Assembly (NCBI GenBank): GCA_004369085.1
Contig: ML210233.1
Span: 1 to 64,000 of the forward strand
Origin: Coprinopsis marcescibilis
Taxonomy: Eukaryota; Basidiomycota; Agaricomycetes; Agaricales; Psathyrellaceae
DNA: 64,000 nucleotides
Reading direction: 5' to 3'
Shown: positions 45,016 through 57,787 of the stretch, piece by piece
How positions within the stretch are numbered: position 1 is the stretch's first letter
Layout: every line of letters starts with the position of its first letter
Program-made: the position numbers and the translations under genes
The notes under the pieces: generated by a model
The model's database searches: none
The model's input: only the letters and a program-made list of their open reading frames with translations
Told to the model about the DNA's origin: nothing

Positions 45016-45891
45016 ATGGATATCACTGACACCAAATCTGCGCACAATGTGAGCGCCATATTGTACTCCTCGCTGTGCTTTCATTTTGAACTCAACATCA
45101 CCTAGCCAATTCCCACCAACCTATCACCTTACTCAGATATCGCTTCAGCCAACGCTCTGTTGTTTCAGGCGAAAGCTCGCAAGGGTATCTACAACTCCCT
45201 TATGCTCGAAGGGCCACGTCCAAGCTGAACATTCTCCAGGAATTTCTTTCGAAAAGATCGCAGAAGCACTTGGTAGGGATGAAGTTTGGGTCGCTGCTGC
45301 TTTTTATGGACAGGTAAGGTTTAAATTCTCATCGTTTTCCCCGCTAAGCACCGCTGCCAGGCCAAGTTTAGTGTCGAGGAGCTCAGGAAACTAGGCCAAG
45401 TCTTAGACATAAACTCGCTTGTCTTGACTGAACATCTCGGAAAGGATTGGTGGCCCAATCGTGGCTTAGGTCCAATCCCGCCCACAGATCCTGTCATCTA
45501 CCGCCTATACGAAGTAGAATATGTTTCCAACCATTTGCACGCACTGTACTAACCTCCAATAGGGCGTATTGGTGTACGGACATCCGATCAAGGCATGTTG
45601 CTCTTACATTTCTCATTCATACTTAGGTGCTGAAACTCGGCGAAGGCGATCATCCATGAAAAGGTCCGCGAACGATATAAATCCAATCTCCGGATTGCAA
45701 CTGACTCTTCGCGGTAGTTTGGAGATGGAATCATGTCCATGATTGACTGTAAGATCAATGTTGACAAGAAACCCGACCCGAAAGGCGATCGCGTGGTACT
45801 GACATTCGAGTAAGCCTGGAACCCACGTTTGCTTTCTTCCGCGCTTACACATTTCTACAGTGGAAAGTTCCTCCCATATGCGCAGTGGTGA
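45016..45891 (+). CDS. cynS: Cyanate hydratase (cyanase)
   Basis: Eight exons, 45016-45048, 45106-45184, 45240-45313, 45361-45513, 45563-45592, 45646-45663, 45718-45809 and 45861-45891, give 169 residues. The helical N-terminal half has [20 protein letters not shown] and [16 protein letters not shown]. The catalytic C-terminal half has [20 protein letters not shown] (active-site Arg), [40 protein letters not shown] (active-site Ser) and the invariant end [18 protein letters not shown]. It decomposes cyanate with bicarbonate to ammonia and CO2 as a cytosolic decamer. Oddities: exons of 30 and 18 nt, and the intron at 45593-45645 uses a GC donor (AAG/GCATGT), needed to keep the conserved IKA(I/V)IHEKFGDG run. 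Confidence 0.95.
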
Positions 45892-46183
45892 AGAGATGTA
45901 ACGAAGCCGTTTCCATTGTACATCAGCTCGGAAGAATTATGGCAGACCTCTAGAATCAGAATGAATGTTAATCATGAATTCCGTCGAACCTTCTGTGCCT
46001 GGGGCCAAAATTGTGAGTGGCTTGGTCCGCAACTCAATCCGTTTCCGATTTCGGCTTTGGCTAGGCTAGCGTTTGAGTCAAGACTTTCTCCTATCCTGCC
46101 TTATATTAGCCTTATTCTGTTGGCATGCCCTCTCACAACCGCAGCAATCAACGCACCTCCCAACATTCTTCGCTTTTTCCACC

Positions 46184-49100
46184 ATGCCTTCTTTTCTCGT
46201 TGTTCAACCGCCATCTATGGGCAATCATCGTTCCGATGTTCCGTCGAGCTCATCGTCCTACGCGTCTTCGGCCTCATCCATCTTCAAATTCGACGAAATA
46301 TCTCCAGCCCTTTCGGTTATGTCAGATGCCACTCCACCCCTGACTCCCATTCCATCCTCCGACACCAAGGTGCACTTTTCAGCAGGCACAGAAGACAAGC
46401 AACCCCTCCTGGACGACGGCGATGCTGCTGATGAAAGCTTGAGCTATGAAGTATTCGACCCGGACATCATGAGTGTCTTGCCGGTACTATTTACCACGGA
46501 GTTCGAGCATGATCCTGTCACTGTACTGAACGCCCTTGCGCGGGAACTTCAAGGAGATAAGAGCTCCAAGACTATGCAGATTCTCAATGCCTTAAGGACC
46601 GTTGAGCCTCTTCGCGTTTGGAGGGAGAGATACCAACGGAAGTTGGGTTTGAGACCCGATATGACGGAAAATGTTATGGAGACTGCAAGGTGTCTGGAAA
46701 CCCAGCCAAACGTGACGGTAGTGTGCATTTATTTATCTGCGCTATCCTCCGGTTTACTTATCAGAACCACTGCAGGTCGATTCTCTTTTCGGTGTCGTGG
46801 CCCATGACTATGACTGGTTATATGATGTGGATATGACGGTCAGAACAAAATTCCCGCGTCTTTTTTGTGTGTTTATCTTGAACTGCATTCTAGCCCTTAG
46901 TGCCGCCTGCCGAGTTTGCACGACTCGACCCTAGCGCACTGGATGAAGCAGCCTCGCTCTTTGGGTTTACGAACGACGATACCTCGCCCGAAACTGTTCC
47001 TACTCCATATCTAATTCCCATGCCGGGGGACGACAGCCCACCACCCCTTTTCCTATCATCCACAGACCTTCCACAAAATCCTTCCAAAAGAATACCTTCT
47101 GCTTCTGAAGAACCACCTCAATCTCAGATGTTCAGCTTCCCTCCATCCAACAACTTGACGTCGATGCCCATGTTCGCTGTTACTAAACCAACGACCCCGA
47201 CATCTTATATGCGAGACGTAATCGCGAACGCGCCAAACGCAGGAAATTCGTGCGTTTCAACCTTCGTAGCGTGATCAAGTCACTAACATCGTGAAAAGGT
47301 CTGTGGCCTCATCGGTCGGCCCGCAGCGAACGCAACGTCATCGCGTTAGTCGATACCATTCATACCAAGGAAAGGAATCCCCCCGGACTCACTCCGCCAC
47401 TCCTCCAAACATGAGGACTAGCGTCAGTGTCCCTGTGGCGAAACGTGACCAACCTCAAAAGTACAGAATGATGCCGGGTATGGAATATTTTTTACCCTGC
47501 TTCATCGATCATCCAACTCAGATGCCTTTCAGGAATGCAGCTCCTCGCCAGCCTTTCAGAGTCGTATCAGCCTATGCAAATCGACAACATGCAACCCCAT
47601 GTCAGCACTTCCGATGAGCATGCTTTTGGCAAGTAACATCATCGAACTCCGACCACAAGACATACTGACAACACTTGCAGTCAACCCTACCAACTTCAAC
47701 CTTAATGTTGACGATGCATTTAGCCTGGAAGCCCTGGCAAATATGGAATCGAAACTCATGGCGTCCGCCTCTCTGCTCGACCTGGCTATCAAGGCTCTCC
47801 TACCGGAGACCACTGCCCCGGAGTCTATTTCGGGCAGGGATATGAGCACTGAACCAGCGTCCCGCAGCACTACACCACGGTTGGAGGCAGTTCGGTCGGC
47901 TTCCAAGATTGTACCCACCACTCCACCAGCTAAACTTTCTAGGATGCCATACACCACTGCACCACGGCCCAAAGTTAAGGCCTGGTCGACGAATCCTTTG
48001 TTGCATTCCCCGCTAAGGCGAAGCACTGTTTTCGGTGGTGGGATGCTGGACGTTTCGGAAACAGGTTCACCTCGCAGGGTGTTCCCTGTGAATTTAGCCT
48101 CTCCGGGCCTTTCGGTATGTGACCAGATTTCATTCATGATCTTGCGCCTGAACAATGACTGTTGTTCAGCCTTCTCCGTCCATCAGAAGCTTGCAAATGA
48201 GGCCAGCCGCATCCATGCCGTCGAATCTGGATCAGGCTCAACAAGTGCCCCATGTTGGTCTCTACCTACTCGTTTGATTGGCGGAAACCCGTTCATCTTT
48301 TATAACATTGTAGTTACCAAGCGTTTCTTCATATGATCAAGAACCTTCGATGACTTCTGCCGCTACGCTGGATGGGCTCTTCGCTGAGATACATGACGTA
48401 CTCCAAGATGTCAAGGTGATTAAACATTGCGACCCTGCCTAATTTCTGTGATTAACTCCAAGATTGGTAGGTTATCAGGCGGAACAGGTTCGATCCACAG
48501 CTCAAGCCGGAGCCAACGGCAATGACCATCGAAACAATTAGATCCTACCGACCTGGATCCTTTCCATCCCCTCGCCCTATATCTACCAGTATCGATAGGC
48601 CCCGTTCGTCGAGCTGGACGCATGGGCATTTAACTGGGCGCGAAAGACAGTCAGTCTCGAATGGCAAGTTGTACCCTGAATACTTCAACTTGCAGATCAG
48701 TAACAACGCAGTACCCTCAACCACACTCTCCTCTGGCAAGCCCGCCATGACGGCTCCCGTCAAGCAGCCACATTACATCTCTGGTATCAGCATCGGACGA
48801 ACGGACATGTTACCTCAGGCTGAACAAAGAAGGTCTAATGTACATTTCATACCCGCGCTGAATTTATTAGGCATTACGGACCCTCAGTTCCAGGGAGCAC
48901 CACGCCAGTCTGCGGATCAGGTAAGTTCCAGTTCACAGCTATTCGTCTGTACCCAGCTAAAAATAGAGCGCGCAGCACGCAGCCCGCGATGAACTGGATG
49001 ATGCAGGGTCCGAATCGAATGCCAGTTCTGTTTCCCCACCTCGGGAGTCAGATTGCCGTCATCGTTTCTTCAGCACTGGTCAATAGTGAACTTCTTCGAT

Positions 49101-49747
49101 CTTTGCGTGCCGTTGACACATTTCCTATAGGCTGCCATCGCAATTCTTGCTGTTGTCGGAATGATTCGACTCTCACCAACTTAAACTATGTAGAATTGCA
49201 GTGCAACCCTTCCTCATCGTCACGGATCCGGATGGCAGAAGACCAAATCGACAATGTATCAAACTCGTCAGGATCCGTGAAGCATTCATTCTCGCCTGAT
49301 CATTCGATGTTCACGAATGGGCTTGGAGAAATGGTAGGATCTATTTCCTAGCTGCATGTTCGGTGTTCTGACGTAGTCATATGTCCTCGACGCAAAAATA
49401 TGGTGATGAAGCACCACAGCGACGTGCGACACCTACATACCATTCCGGAAGATATTTGGGAAGAGCGCCTGACACGTTCCAGGTCCCTGCCTGCGATCTA
49501 TGACGCTGCCTCGCACCAGGCTCAACTGTCGACAGCTCTTTCTGATAAAAGTAACTTGAAGCACCCAAATCCACGGCCAACAAATCTCGGAAGTCTAAAT
49601 GAACCCGACACATCAGGATATAATGAGGTGAACCGTTCGAGCCGACACCGCCGCCGCCGCAAGACCTCGTTCTCAGCCTTCTTATCGAGGATTCAGTCAC
49701 TTTTCTCACTAACAAAACCTTTGAAACAGCCTGCTTTACATGTGTGA
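46184..49747 (+). CDS. Large Ser/Pro-rich protein, multi-exon
   Basis: A series of + strand exons begins near ATG 46184 (MPSFLVVQPPSMGNH) and ends at a stop at 49747. Several junctions are clear: GTAGTG to CTGCAG after QPNVT joins VDSLFGVVAHDYDWLYDVDM, and GTCAGA to TTCTAG joins PLVPPAEFARLDPSALDEAA. Further good introns lie near 47251-47299, 47480-47520 and 47630-47680. An N-terminal ordered patch (LNALARELQGDKSSKTMQIL; WRERYQRKLGLRPDM) may be a small helical domain. The rest is Ser/Pro/Thr-rich with a basic C-terminus (SSRHRRRRKTSFSAF). The exon chain beyond 48100 is uncertain and two genes are possible. There is no known domain; I do not recognise the family. Confidence 0.5.
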
Positions 49748-50988
49748 CTATACATACGCCAGCAAACCCCAAGCCCAGATGCAGTACATCAACCCGCGAG
49801 CCGTTCATCTGGAAATCTTAGTCGCCGGCCATGTTTAAACTTGCTATTAATTACACTCTCATTCAACGAAGGGATTGACCCGCTAGATCAGTCGTAGTGC
49901 CTTTTCTGAATGCGCTTTGCTTAGGTTCAGATGACATCGGAAGTGAAATTGGTAACTGTACCGTTCTGGGCATCGCATAGTAGATGTGCCCAGCTATTTC
50001 AGATTCCCGTTGTATTCGGCTCTCCTAGATATATGCCAAACCATAAATTAAAGTAATAAGCAATACCTGGTCAATAATCCTTATCGTGTCGTATCTCCGG
50101 AGTGGGAGGCAACCTCCACCGGGACCGACTAGGGTGACGCGCTTCCAAGTTGAGTTTGAAATTTGATGGCTGATTTGTAGAAGTTGCCACCAACATTCAA
50201 CAAGTTGAACCTTCATGGTCATAAGCTTTCATCTCAATCCACCTGCTCTCAGTTCTTTTAATTTAGTGCAGTAGTTTCTCCAAATCCGCCGGGAAAGATC
50301 CCCCTTTCATGAATTGACTTGGCCTCGATGATAAACGTGTTCGGCGAAAACCGCCACAGTTCTGTTTTCTTCGACCGTCAGCCTGGACATGATGCATGAG
50401 GGGCAGATGGAGCAACCCACTAAAAAGGTGCGCCTTCACTACCTATCTGAGTCAATTAACTATTTAACAATTCTAGATGTTCTCGTTTGCAGGATGATAC
50501 CTGGGCTTCAATGACGTAAATGTTGCTACAGCAAGGCTAAAGACAATTGGATCCATCAAGGCGTGTTTTGAAATGGACCCCAAATCTACGCCCACCGCCC
50601 TGCAGCAGCAGTGAGGCAGCACGACTATCTGTGGATCTCCTCCGTGCCGATTGGAAATAACCCAGAAGCGGCAACAAGGTGCCGCAAGATGTGGCGAACA
50701 GTCTCGTTCTGGTGAGGGTCCGACCTTTGTGGTGGGCGTCAATATTATTGCTGCCCGTCCGCGGTGTTTTTGTGATATCTCAAGAGATGTTCTGGGCCTT
50801 GCGCCGATTCTTAATGGAATGCTGCACAGAATTAATGAGCGAAGAGACCCTTTTTGGCCAATGTTTGGGGAGCTCTACTTTCAACAATATAACCTCCAAG
50901 TTGCTGTATGGCTTCTCCATTTCCAATCCCCCTCCCCAGAACACTTCTCCCGCACGTTATACTCTTTACCCTTCAACAGCGTACACAA
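49748..50988. other. Intergenic, 1.2 kb
   Basis: Short frames only. No gene, tRNA or clear repeat is seen upstream of the 7-TM gene. Confidence 0.45.
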
Positions 50989-52644
50989 ATGCCCCCTGCT
51001 ATACATGGTCCTTTGATCATTGGGTATGGCGCTAGCGCGTTCCTCCTAGGAATCTTCTCGCTGCAAGTGGCCCGATATTACAGGTGCAGTTACTTCATAG
51101 AGGATCCTCTACCTCTTGTAATTATTCGCATGTTTAGAAAGTACCGCAAATCGGATCCAGCCTCTTTGAAAATCGTGGTAGGATATCTTCCTGTCGCTAG
51201 CTACCTCGTTTCGATTTTTGGTTAACAACCTCCATAGGTATTATTTGTCATGTGAGAACGACTCGGATCCTAAGCTATCATCGTCCATCTGACATCTTCA
51301 TCTCGACACAGGCTCCTCGAACTTGTACATGGCTCAATGGCTTGTGCCTTAATGTACTTCGTGCGTTTTCCTCCGGCCCAGTTCCATCCAGGACTAATCG
51401 CCTTTGCGCAGTGTTTTGTCACTTACTTTGGAGATCCGGCAGGATTGGTCTACACTAAGCGCCTGTTTTCATTTAACGGGTTAGTGTCAGTGTTGATATC
51501 GTCCACAGTTCAGGTAAATAACCGCCACATATTAATTGCTTTGACTTACGCGTTCACGGTAGATATACTCCGCGTATAGGCTTTATAAGATAGCGGGGTC
51601 TGCGACGCTGCCAGTCATATGTGCCTCGACCTCTGCGTTGCGCGTCGTATTCTACTTCAGTCTGGCCGTTTTTCAAGAAGAGCCTTTCCCAGAGGACCAG
51701 AGCCCCCAATGGCGGGTTGTAATGGGCATGGTGGGGGCGCTGTCTGTTGCAACGGATACCCTGACAGCGATCGCCTTAACGATTGAGTTTTGGAGGAGAA
51801 GACTCCTTCAGCCCCAACTAGGCGATGTCGAGCTCACCCTGGATCTGGGCCCGTATCAAAGAAGAAATACCGCCATCCTCCTCAGACGTGGATATAGCGT
51901 TACTGATCAGCTAATTCTTCTATGTATAAGTAAGTACGCCCCTGCCTTGAGCTGCTACCCATTTCGCGTCTATGACTTACTATATCGGTGACTTTAGGCT
52001 CGAATATCTTGACTTGGTCTGTTATTCCTATCAAATGATCGCTCACACAGGCTCATCTTGGGATGTTTAGCGCGTTGACGATTATTGTTTTCCTACTTGT
52101 GAGTCTTACCAACCGCGTTGTGCTTAACCTCGCTGATCATTTTCAGTTTATGCTTGAAGGCCAGACAAATTTGGCATGGTTCCCGATCTCATACATAGCG
52201 ACACGTCGTGCGTGGCCCCATATGTTTGCGATGATGATTCTGACTCCAAATCAGTTTACTCGATTTCTTTTATCTGCTTGTTCGTAATATTGTACCCTCT
52301 CTTCCTCGAGCGTTCGCTGAATTAAACACTCAGGGTTATGCAAGGGAGAACGCTCAAGCAACGAGTCTCCGAGCCTGAATCCTCTGATGCAGAACTATCG
52401 ATCCGGTCTCCTAATCAACCTCCGAGGGTACCAAGTAAAGCATTCGCCTTCATTCTTCACTCCTACTAACGATGGCCAGAACGTGGCAGTGGTCTCCTCT
52501 CGCTTGAGAGAGTCCCTGGCACGGATTACAGATGGAGACAGCATCTCTGCACCAACGAAGTTAGTCATTTCTCAAGAGTTTTTTAGGCTTAATAGTTGAC
52601 AGCCACCGTTCCTCGTCAGTGCCCAGGCCGAGCACCAGACGTAA
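50989..52644 (+). CDS. DUF6534-like seven-helix membrane protein
   Basis: Starts at ATG 50989 (MPPAIHGPLIIGYGASAFLL) and is joined through several short introns. The first, GTGCAG to TTTAG, gives the typical VARYYRKYRKSDPASLKIVV; the next gives VLFVMLLELVHGSMACALMY. Further helices include GLIAFAQCFVTYFGDPAGLV, FNGLVSVLISSTVQ, GSATLPVICASTSALRVVFY, VVMGMVGALSVATDTLTAIA and LGMFSALTIIVFLLF, followed by the family-like end of the helical region LEGQTNLAWFPISYIATR. A cytosolic Ser-rich tail (LKQRVSEPESSDAEL) completes the protein. About seven membrane helices with short loops match DUF6534 proteins common in Agaricomycetes; their function is unknown. The last intron (52560-52619) leads to a stop at 52642-52644; without it the frame ends at 52599. 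Confidence 0.7.
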
Positions 52645-54519
52645 TCCTGAGGTCTGTCTTGTGTCTGTATGCAGTGTCTTGCCCCAGGAGAATTTCCGCC
52701 TCTGCTCTGCTTCGTTCCCACCGTTCCTTGCATGTATTTCTTTTTCCAGCTTCTATTGTGCTATTTATGACCTTGTCGATATCTCAAAGGGAAAAGTATT
52801 TTATATAATTGGTAGTGTGGCCGGCGTTTCCGGTTTTGCGAGAGGATCTGTAGGCCTAAAGACTGAACTGTCTTTTCACGGCGACGAAGAAAGTAAACCT
52901 CGAACGAGGAGAAAGTTCTCCAGCTCGAAACTCACCACAGCTGGGGCAGCCCCACATCCTCGGTGGCGTTTCTTTCTCCGCCCCTCTTGAATTGCCGAGT
53001 GTCGACTTGCGTTCGGAATTTCCATCACCCTGCCAAACTGGTTAAGTGAGTCACTTTGGCTTATCACGCGTGGATGCTTACTTCTTTTCTGCGTCGAACC
53101 TTGTGGACGGCTTCATACGTTCACTGGTCCGTGTCCCTGTACTGGCTCCCTGATAATTTAAATACTGCGGGTATTACATCTTTGCTGTGTGAACACCGGG
53201 CGCCTCGCGCGTCGTTCTGCGTTTCCCCCCGGTTTTTTGGAACCCACTTGAACTCGTGCACAGAGCTTTCCTCTTGTGTGTTTTGGAACGGTTGGGTTTG
53301 CTGCGACTGGTCTGTGGCTCCGAAGCGTGGTATCATAACTGCCTCGTTGTAATCGCGCAAAGTTCGCACTATCTGTCGCTGCCGTCGATGAAGTTGGGGT
53401 CGACCTTCCTTCTCTGCACGCTTCTCTTGATATTGCCCCTCACCCTTAGAGACACTGTCTGGCCCTGTGATGATTGATATGAATACGATTGCCGGTGAGT
53501 GCGCTTCTATCTCTTAGTTCTATTTTGAATATATTATCGACCAGGTCTAGACCACTACAATCAAGTAACCATCCTCAGATGTGATTGCGTACATACGCAG
53601 ATCCGGAGGGTATTGCGAAACTGAACCGAATAGTAGGCCCGGGTTGGAGGCTTTTCCATGTGACTATAGACTATAGTAACACCCTCAGGCAGGCTGTGTG
53701 TGTATATATATGCGTGTGTGTGCTACGTGCTGAATCCAGAAGTTGCACTTTGAAAATTCTTGAACCCTTTCCTTTTTATTGTATGTGTCCTTCAAAGTTC
53801 TCGTACACGCCTTCCCGGATCCGTCAATGAAGGTGAAGTCGAAGTGCTTAGATTAAGGTTGAGCCAACCGCTTCATCTCCGTCCATGACATTTGCATCTC
53901 ATCTCTCCCGTGCATCCTCAAAAGTATGAAAAGAGTTCAACGTCCGGGATACAAGTGTAGAGCTTAAATTAATTTCTCTCCTGGGCCCTGGTCTATTCCT
54001 TGGCGCTATTTACATTGTGAAGGGAACTTGGAGCCGGTGTTGAGTTTACTGGATATCAAGTTGGCGTTGACGTTGATTAATCTCTACACTCCAAGTAGAT
54101 AATACCCCTGGGGACTCGTGTTGTGTCTTGCAGTATGCTATCGATATCAGTTATTTAATTTACACGAGTGTAGACCTCCTCATACTATGAACCAAGCCCC
54201 CATTGGAATATAGAAGGACGGCAAAGCATGAAGAGCGACATTCTTCAACTGTGGAATGAATGGTCTTGGTCGCTTGGTTTTCCTGGAGCAATTGACATGA
54301 GGATGGCACGGGGTGCTATGTCTGTAATCGTCCAGGGTTGTGGGTCGTTCAAAATTCCTTACTAGGCTATATGAGGCTCATGACACTCAGTTTCTCGTCG
54401 TGTGGCACACTTGTTAACGCGGAGATCAAGACTGGTGATATCCTGCCTTTTCGAAAACGAGGTGCACTGCGAGCAAGGGTTTCAAAGTTAGTCGACTGAT
54501 CGCAGGGAGACCTGAGAAG
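52645..54519. other. Intergenic, 1.9 kb
   Basis: Contains a short TG/TA microsatellite (about 53697-53721) and small unsupported frames. An ATG at 54228 opens a short frame that might belong to the fragment that follows, but its exon joins are not convincing. Confidence 0.4.
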
Positions 54520-54935
54520 GCTATAATAAATCGAAAACGAACTCTGATTTCCTGAAGCATCTCTCCTTTGAAATCACCAACCTTGGCAACCCAGTTTGCT
54601 CCGCAATAAGCCGCAAACTATCACCTTTTCAGCGGTATCTCCCTCGTGATGAGCTGTTTTCTGATTTTAAACTGACCGTTCTCGTTAAACAGATCAACGA
54701 AAGTGGACGCCTGTCTTTGTCAGTAGTTTCAGGTAAGAACCAAAACTGGCAAGGTCGTGTATTCTAATTTCCGCTTTCATTAGACTGGCAGGAGAACGGA
54801 TCCAGTGATTGCCACTTTATTGCACACGTTCGTGATCATGAAGCTTACAACTTGAAGTTCATTCGTTGGGCCAAATTTCTTTATGAGGCATCTGGAAGTC
54901 TTCTAATATCGAAAGAAGTGGCAGCCGTTGGTTGA
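54520..54935 (+). CDS. Possible gene or gene fragment, unknown
   Basis: An open stretch of about 65 codons, with frame running from about 54520, ends at a good donor (TCAG/GTAAGA near 54732). A 52-nt intron ending in CATTAG then joins in frame to a second exon that stops at 54933-54935. The two exons read as a soluble segment (KHLSFEITNLGNPVCSAISR; then VSDWQENGSSDCHFIAHV and FIRWAKFLYEASGS). Splice signals and frame agree, which argues for a real coding unit, but no start or upstream exon can be fixed and no family is recognised. It may be a decayed gene. Confidence 0.3.
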
Positions 54936-55723
54936 GGTTCTGCCAGTGTCGAGCGTTGGATACGCGATTCGAACGGCTGTTCCGTGAAATCCAAGTGGGT
55001 TCTTGAGTTATACGTTGAATTCGTGTGACGACCTTGATTCTCAGGAGCGGAGCTTGAAAGGGACGCGTTGTTTGGGAATATTTGCTCACGGTCTAGACTC
55101 CTTCTATGGGGGTCCATGGCAATTCCAATTTCCAGTTCGACTGCATTCCTTCACTGCCGCCATCTTCGTCCTGGACCTTTCGACGTATTCGGCCCACAAC
55201 ATTTCTTCGACTCAGAAGATTGGGGGGCTACGACGATATGGCCTTGCCGACCTCGGCATCTATGTGGCGCCGGTCAAAGAACATTCTGGAAGGAAGTTGA
55301 ACTTGAAGGAGAGGGAGAGTGAGGCTGAGTGAGGGAGCAGGGTGTGGAGGAGAGCGCCCGTCCAACAGTGCCAAAAGCTTACTTGGAGACATGGATGATG
55401 AATTCTGGAAGACTACAGATTAGTATGTGTTGTTACTTTGAACGTCTCCAATACGATCGCTTTCAAACTCTTCAAAGTATTTGAGCTTGATCTAAAGCTT
55501 CAATGTACATTGCTCACTGTGCGGTGATGCCATTTCTACTTCTCGGAAATGCGGTCGCTGGCCATCGATGGTGCGCAACGGCAATGGCAAGCATCGAGAT
55601 AGAAGGAGTTCTGTAAGCCAGCGAGCACACGTGTTGTGCGGCAATTGCCGCATGGGTCCTCACTTAACACAGTGGGACGGAACAAGCTCAAATAGCGTCC
55701 TCCTATGTTAACCAGCCGTCAGT
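54936..55723. other. Intergenic
   Basis: Overlapping short frames on both strands (about 54859-55332) show no motif. Nothing supportable. Confidence 0.4.
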
Positions 55724-57008
55724 ATGGGCTCAGTACTCAGTCGCACGACATCGCCTCAATCTATGGCCACCCACCCCTCACTCCCGGTCCTAGATCCTTT
55801 CTCATCACAGACTATCGACGTTTGTCGTGAAATCGAAGCAGATGCAGCCATTCCACTGATGGACGATGACGCTGCGTTGGCGCACACGGACGTCATTGAT
55901 TTCAACCTTCCCCGCCCAAACTGTGGTCACCAGACAGAAGCCACCCCAAATGACCCTGCATTAACGCAATATTCCCCGGTAAGCCTTTTTACGCTGTCCT
56001 TTTCGGGGTACTATGGCAGTGTTGCGTATATATTACACCCGATTTCAAGAACTCTCTCTCTCTCTTCTACCCTTCTTTTCGTTCTTCGCTCCTTTGGCTG
56101 CTTGGTTTGGTTTGCAGTTTTCTCATATATCTGTCCTTTAGATATCCTTCAGTGCAGCTTTGAAGAGCTCCCCAACCTCTTCCTACAGCAGCTGCCTGGA
56201 ATCTGATTCGTCGAACGAATCGATCCTATCTATTACGTCGACTCCAACGACCGTCGATCAATCCAGCTCGCGGCTAGAGCTCTCATCCAAGCCTATGGGC
56301 GCCACCCTATACACAATATCGTCTAATTCTAGTGAGCCACCTAAAATTCCAGGCGACGAAAACAAGAGCCAGGCGGGCAGTTCTCCCAACTCTCCTCCGT
56401 ACTCGGAGCCACCCACCCCTTCCACGACTCTCACACCCTCTTCTGCCCCCTCAACCCCGCTCAGAATACCCGAAATGGCTTCTCTATCCAACATTATACT
56501 GCACTCCCCATCATCCCAGATTGTCGGCACCCCATTCGCAACCAACTGTACTCCATTTGAATATCCCTTCCCTTCGGAATATGGCAAAGGTTTCTTCTCA
56601 TCACAAGCATCAACTTTGTCTTCCATGATGCAGCCACCTTCACCTTCGTGTTCACCGCCATTTTCCAACTTCTCCACAACTTCATGCACCCTCTCTCACC
56701 CGACAAATACCATGGCCTTGTCATTGTCAATGGCAGCGCCAACCGAACTCTCATTCCCTCAGGTCCCCCTGACCCATCCAAAAATGCGAATGACACCGCC
56801 TCCGGTCCCACCAGGGCTGATGAAGCGACGGAAGGACAAGTTCCAAATAAAGATGGCGAGCGCCGACTTCTCGATGCCCCAAATGAAGCAAACCGTACCG
56901 CATGATATGATCCTCCACCACTCCCTGAGTGATACAGCGCTGAATACAAAGGTTTCGAAACCGACGACGGCCAAGCGTATTGACAACCTTGGCCCCATTT
57001 TATCGTGA
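55724..57008 (+). CDS. Ser/Pro-rich protein, possible N-myristoylation
   Basis: Two exons, 55724-55978 and 56142-57008, give 373 residues. The 163-nt intron has donor GTAAGC, and among the candidate acceptors only TTTAG at 56141 restores frame (TQYSP then ISFSAALKSSPTSS). The N-terminus MGSVLSRTTS has Gly2 and Ser6, the N-myristoylation pattern. The rest is low-complexity Ser, Pro and Thr with Pro-rich runs (SPPYSEPPTPSTT; MTPPPVPPGLMKRRKDKF) and a basic patch near residue 315. No folded domain is visible. It could be a membrane-tethered scaffold or signalling substrate with many proline-directed sites. Function unknown. Confidence 0.6.
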
Positions 57009-57787
57009 CCTTTGATTCGCCTGTCCGGAAATTTTCTTTTTTCATTTCGTGCTTTACTGGGTTTATTGTGTCATCTCTTAGGGGGGTTTGGGTTGATCGA
57101 TTTTTGGAGCTTGGAAGACGTGTACACTGATCTATTCGCAATCTCGCATAACATTCATATATTTCCGAACAACATCGAACGCTTGGGACTGAAAAAAACA
57201 TTACGGAAGGACCAATTTACCAATACCATTTTCGTTATTTTCTCTTTTATTTTAGGCTTTCTTACTTTCGCTATCTGTCTTACATAGGAGCATGTGTATG
57301 TTTTCTGCTGGCTTCGCTGGCCGGGGCCCTGTTTTTGTTGTTCATTCTAGCAACAGTGGGTGCTTGTGAATAGTAGTCCTTCACTGTACGGCTGGTAGTA
57401 TACTAGTTAGTTACGCAGTCGCTCTGCACCAATACACGAGTTGGGTGTGTTACGTATAGTTGCGGGCGAAAGTACGGACTGCGTACCTCTGCGTGCTACC
57501 GTAGGCATTGGTTTGAGTAACATGCCGAGTTTCGGGTTGTGCTTGAAATTCCGAGGCCGTGTGATTTCCAGATACTTATTTGTGGGTGTGAACTGATGCC
57601 GTACTGACTTTGACCGGCAGGTAATTGATATCAACATCAATCAGCGGGCGCCTAAGTGACAACACCGCTTTATCGCAATCGCAGACAACCATCCTCCTTG
57701 ACTTGGGGTACTACCTGCGCAGACTATAAGCTAGGAGCCACAGGTTTCACTAGTACTACTCGGCAGTAACGGAAGAACAAGCACACA
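57009..57787. other. Intergenic
   Basis: 3' flank of the Ser/Pro-rich gene and promoter region of the BTB gene. No gene seen. Confidence 0.5.

Noticed and set aside
53697..53721. TG/TA repeat considered as a regulatory or Z-DNA element
   Set aside because: Short, imperfect and far from any supported start codon; a microsatellite is sufficient explanation.
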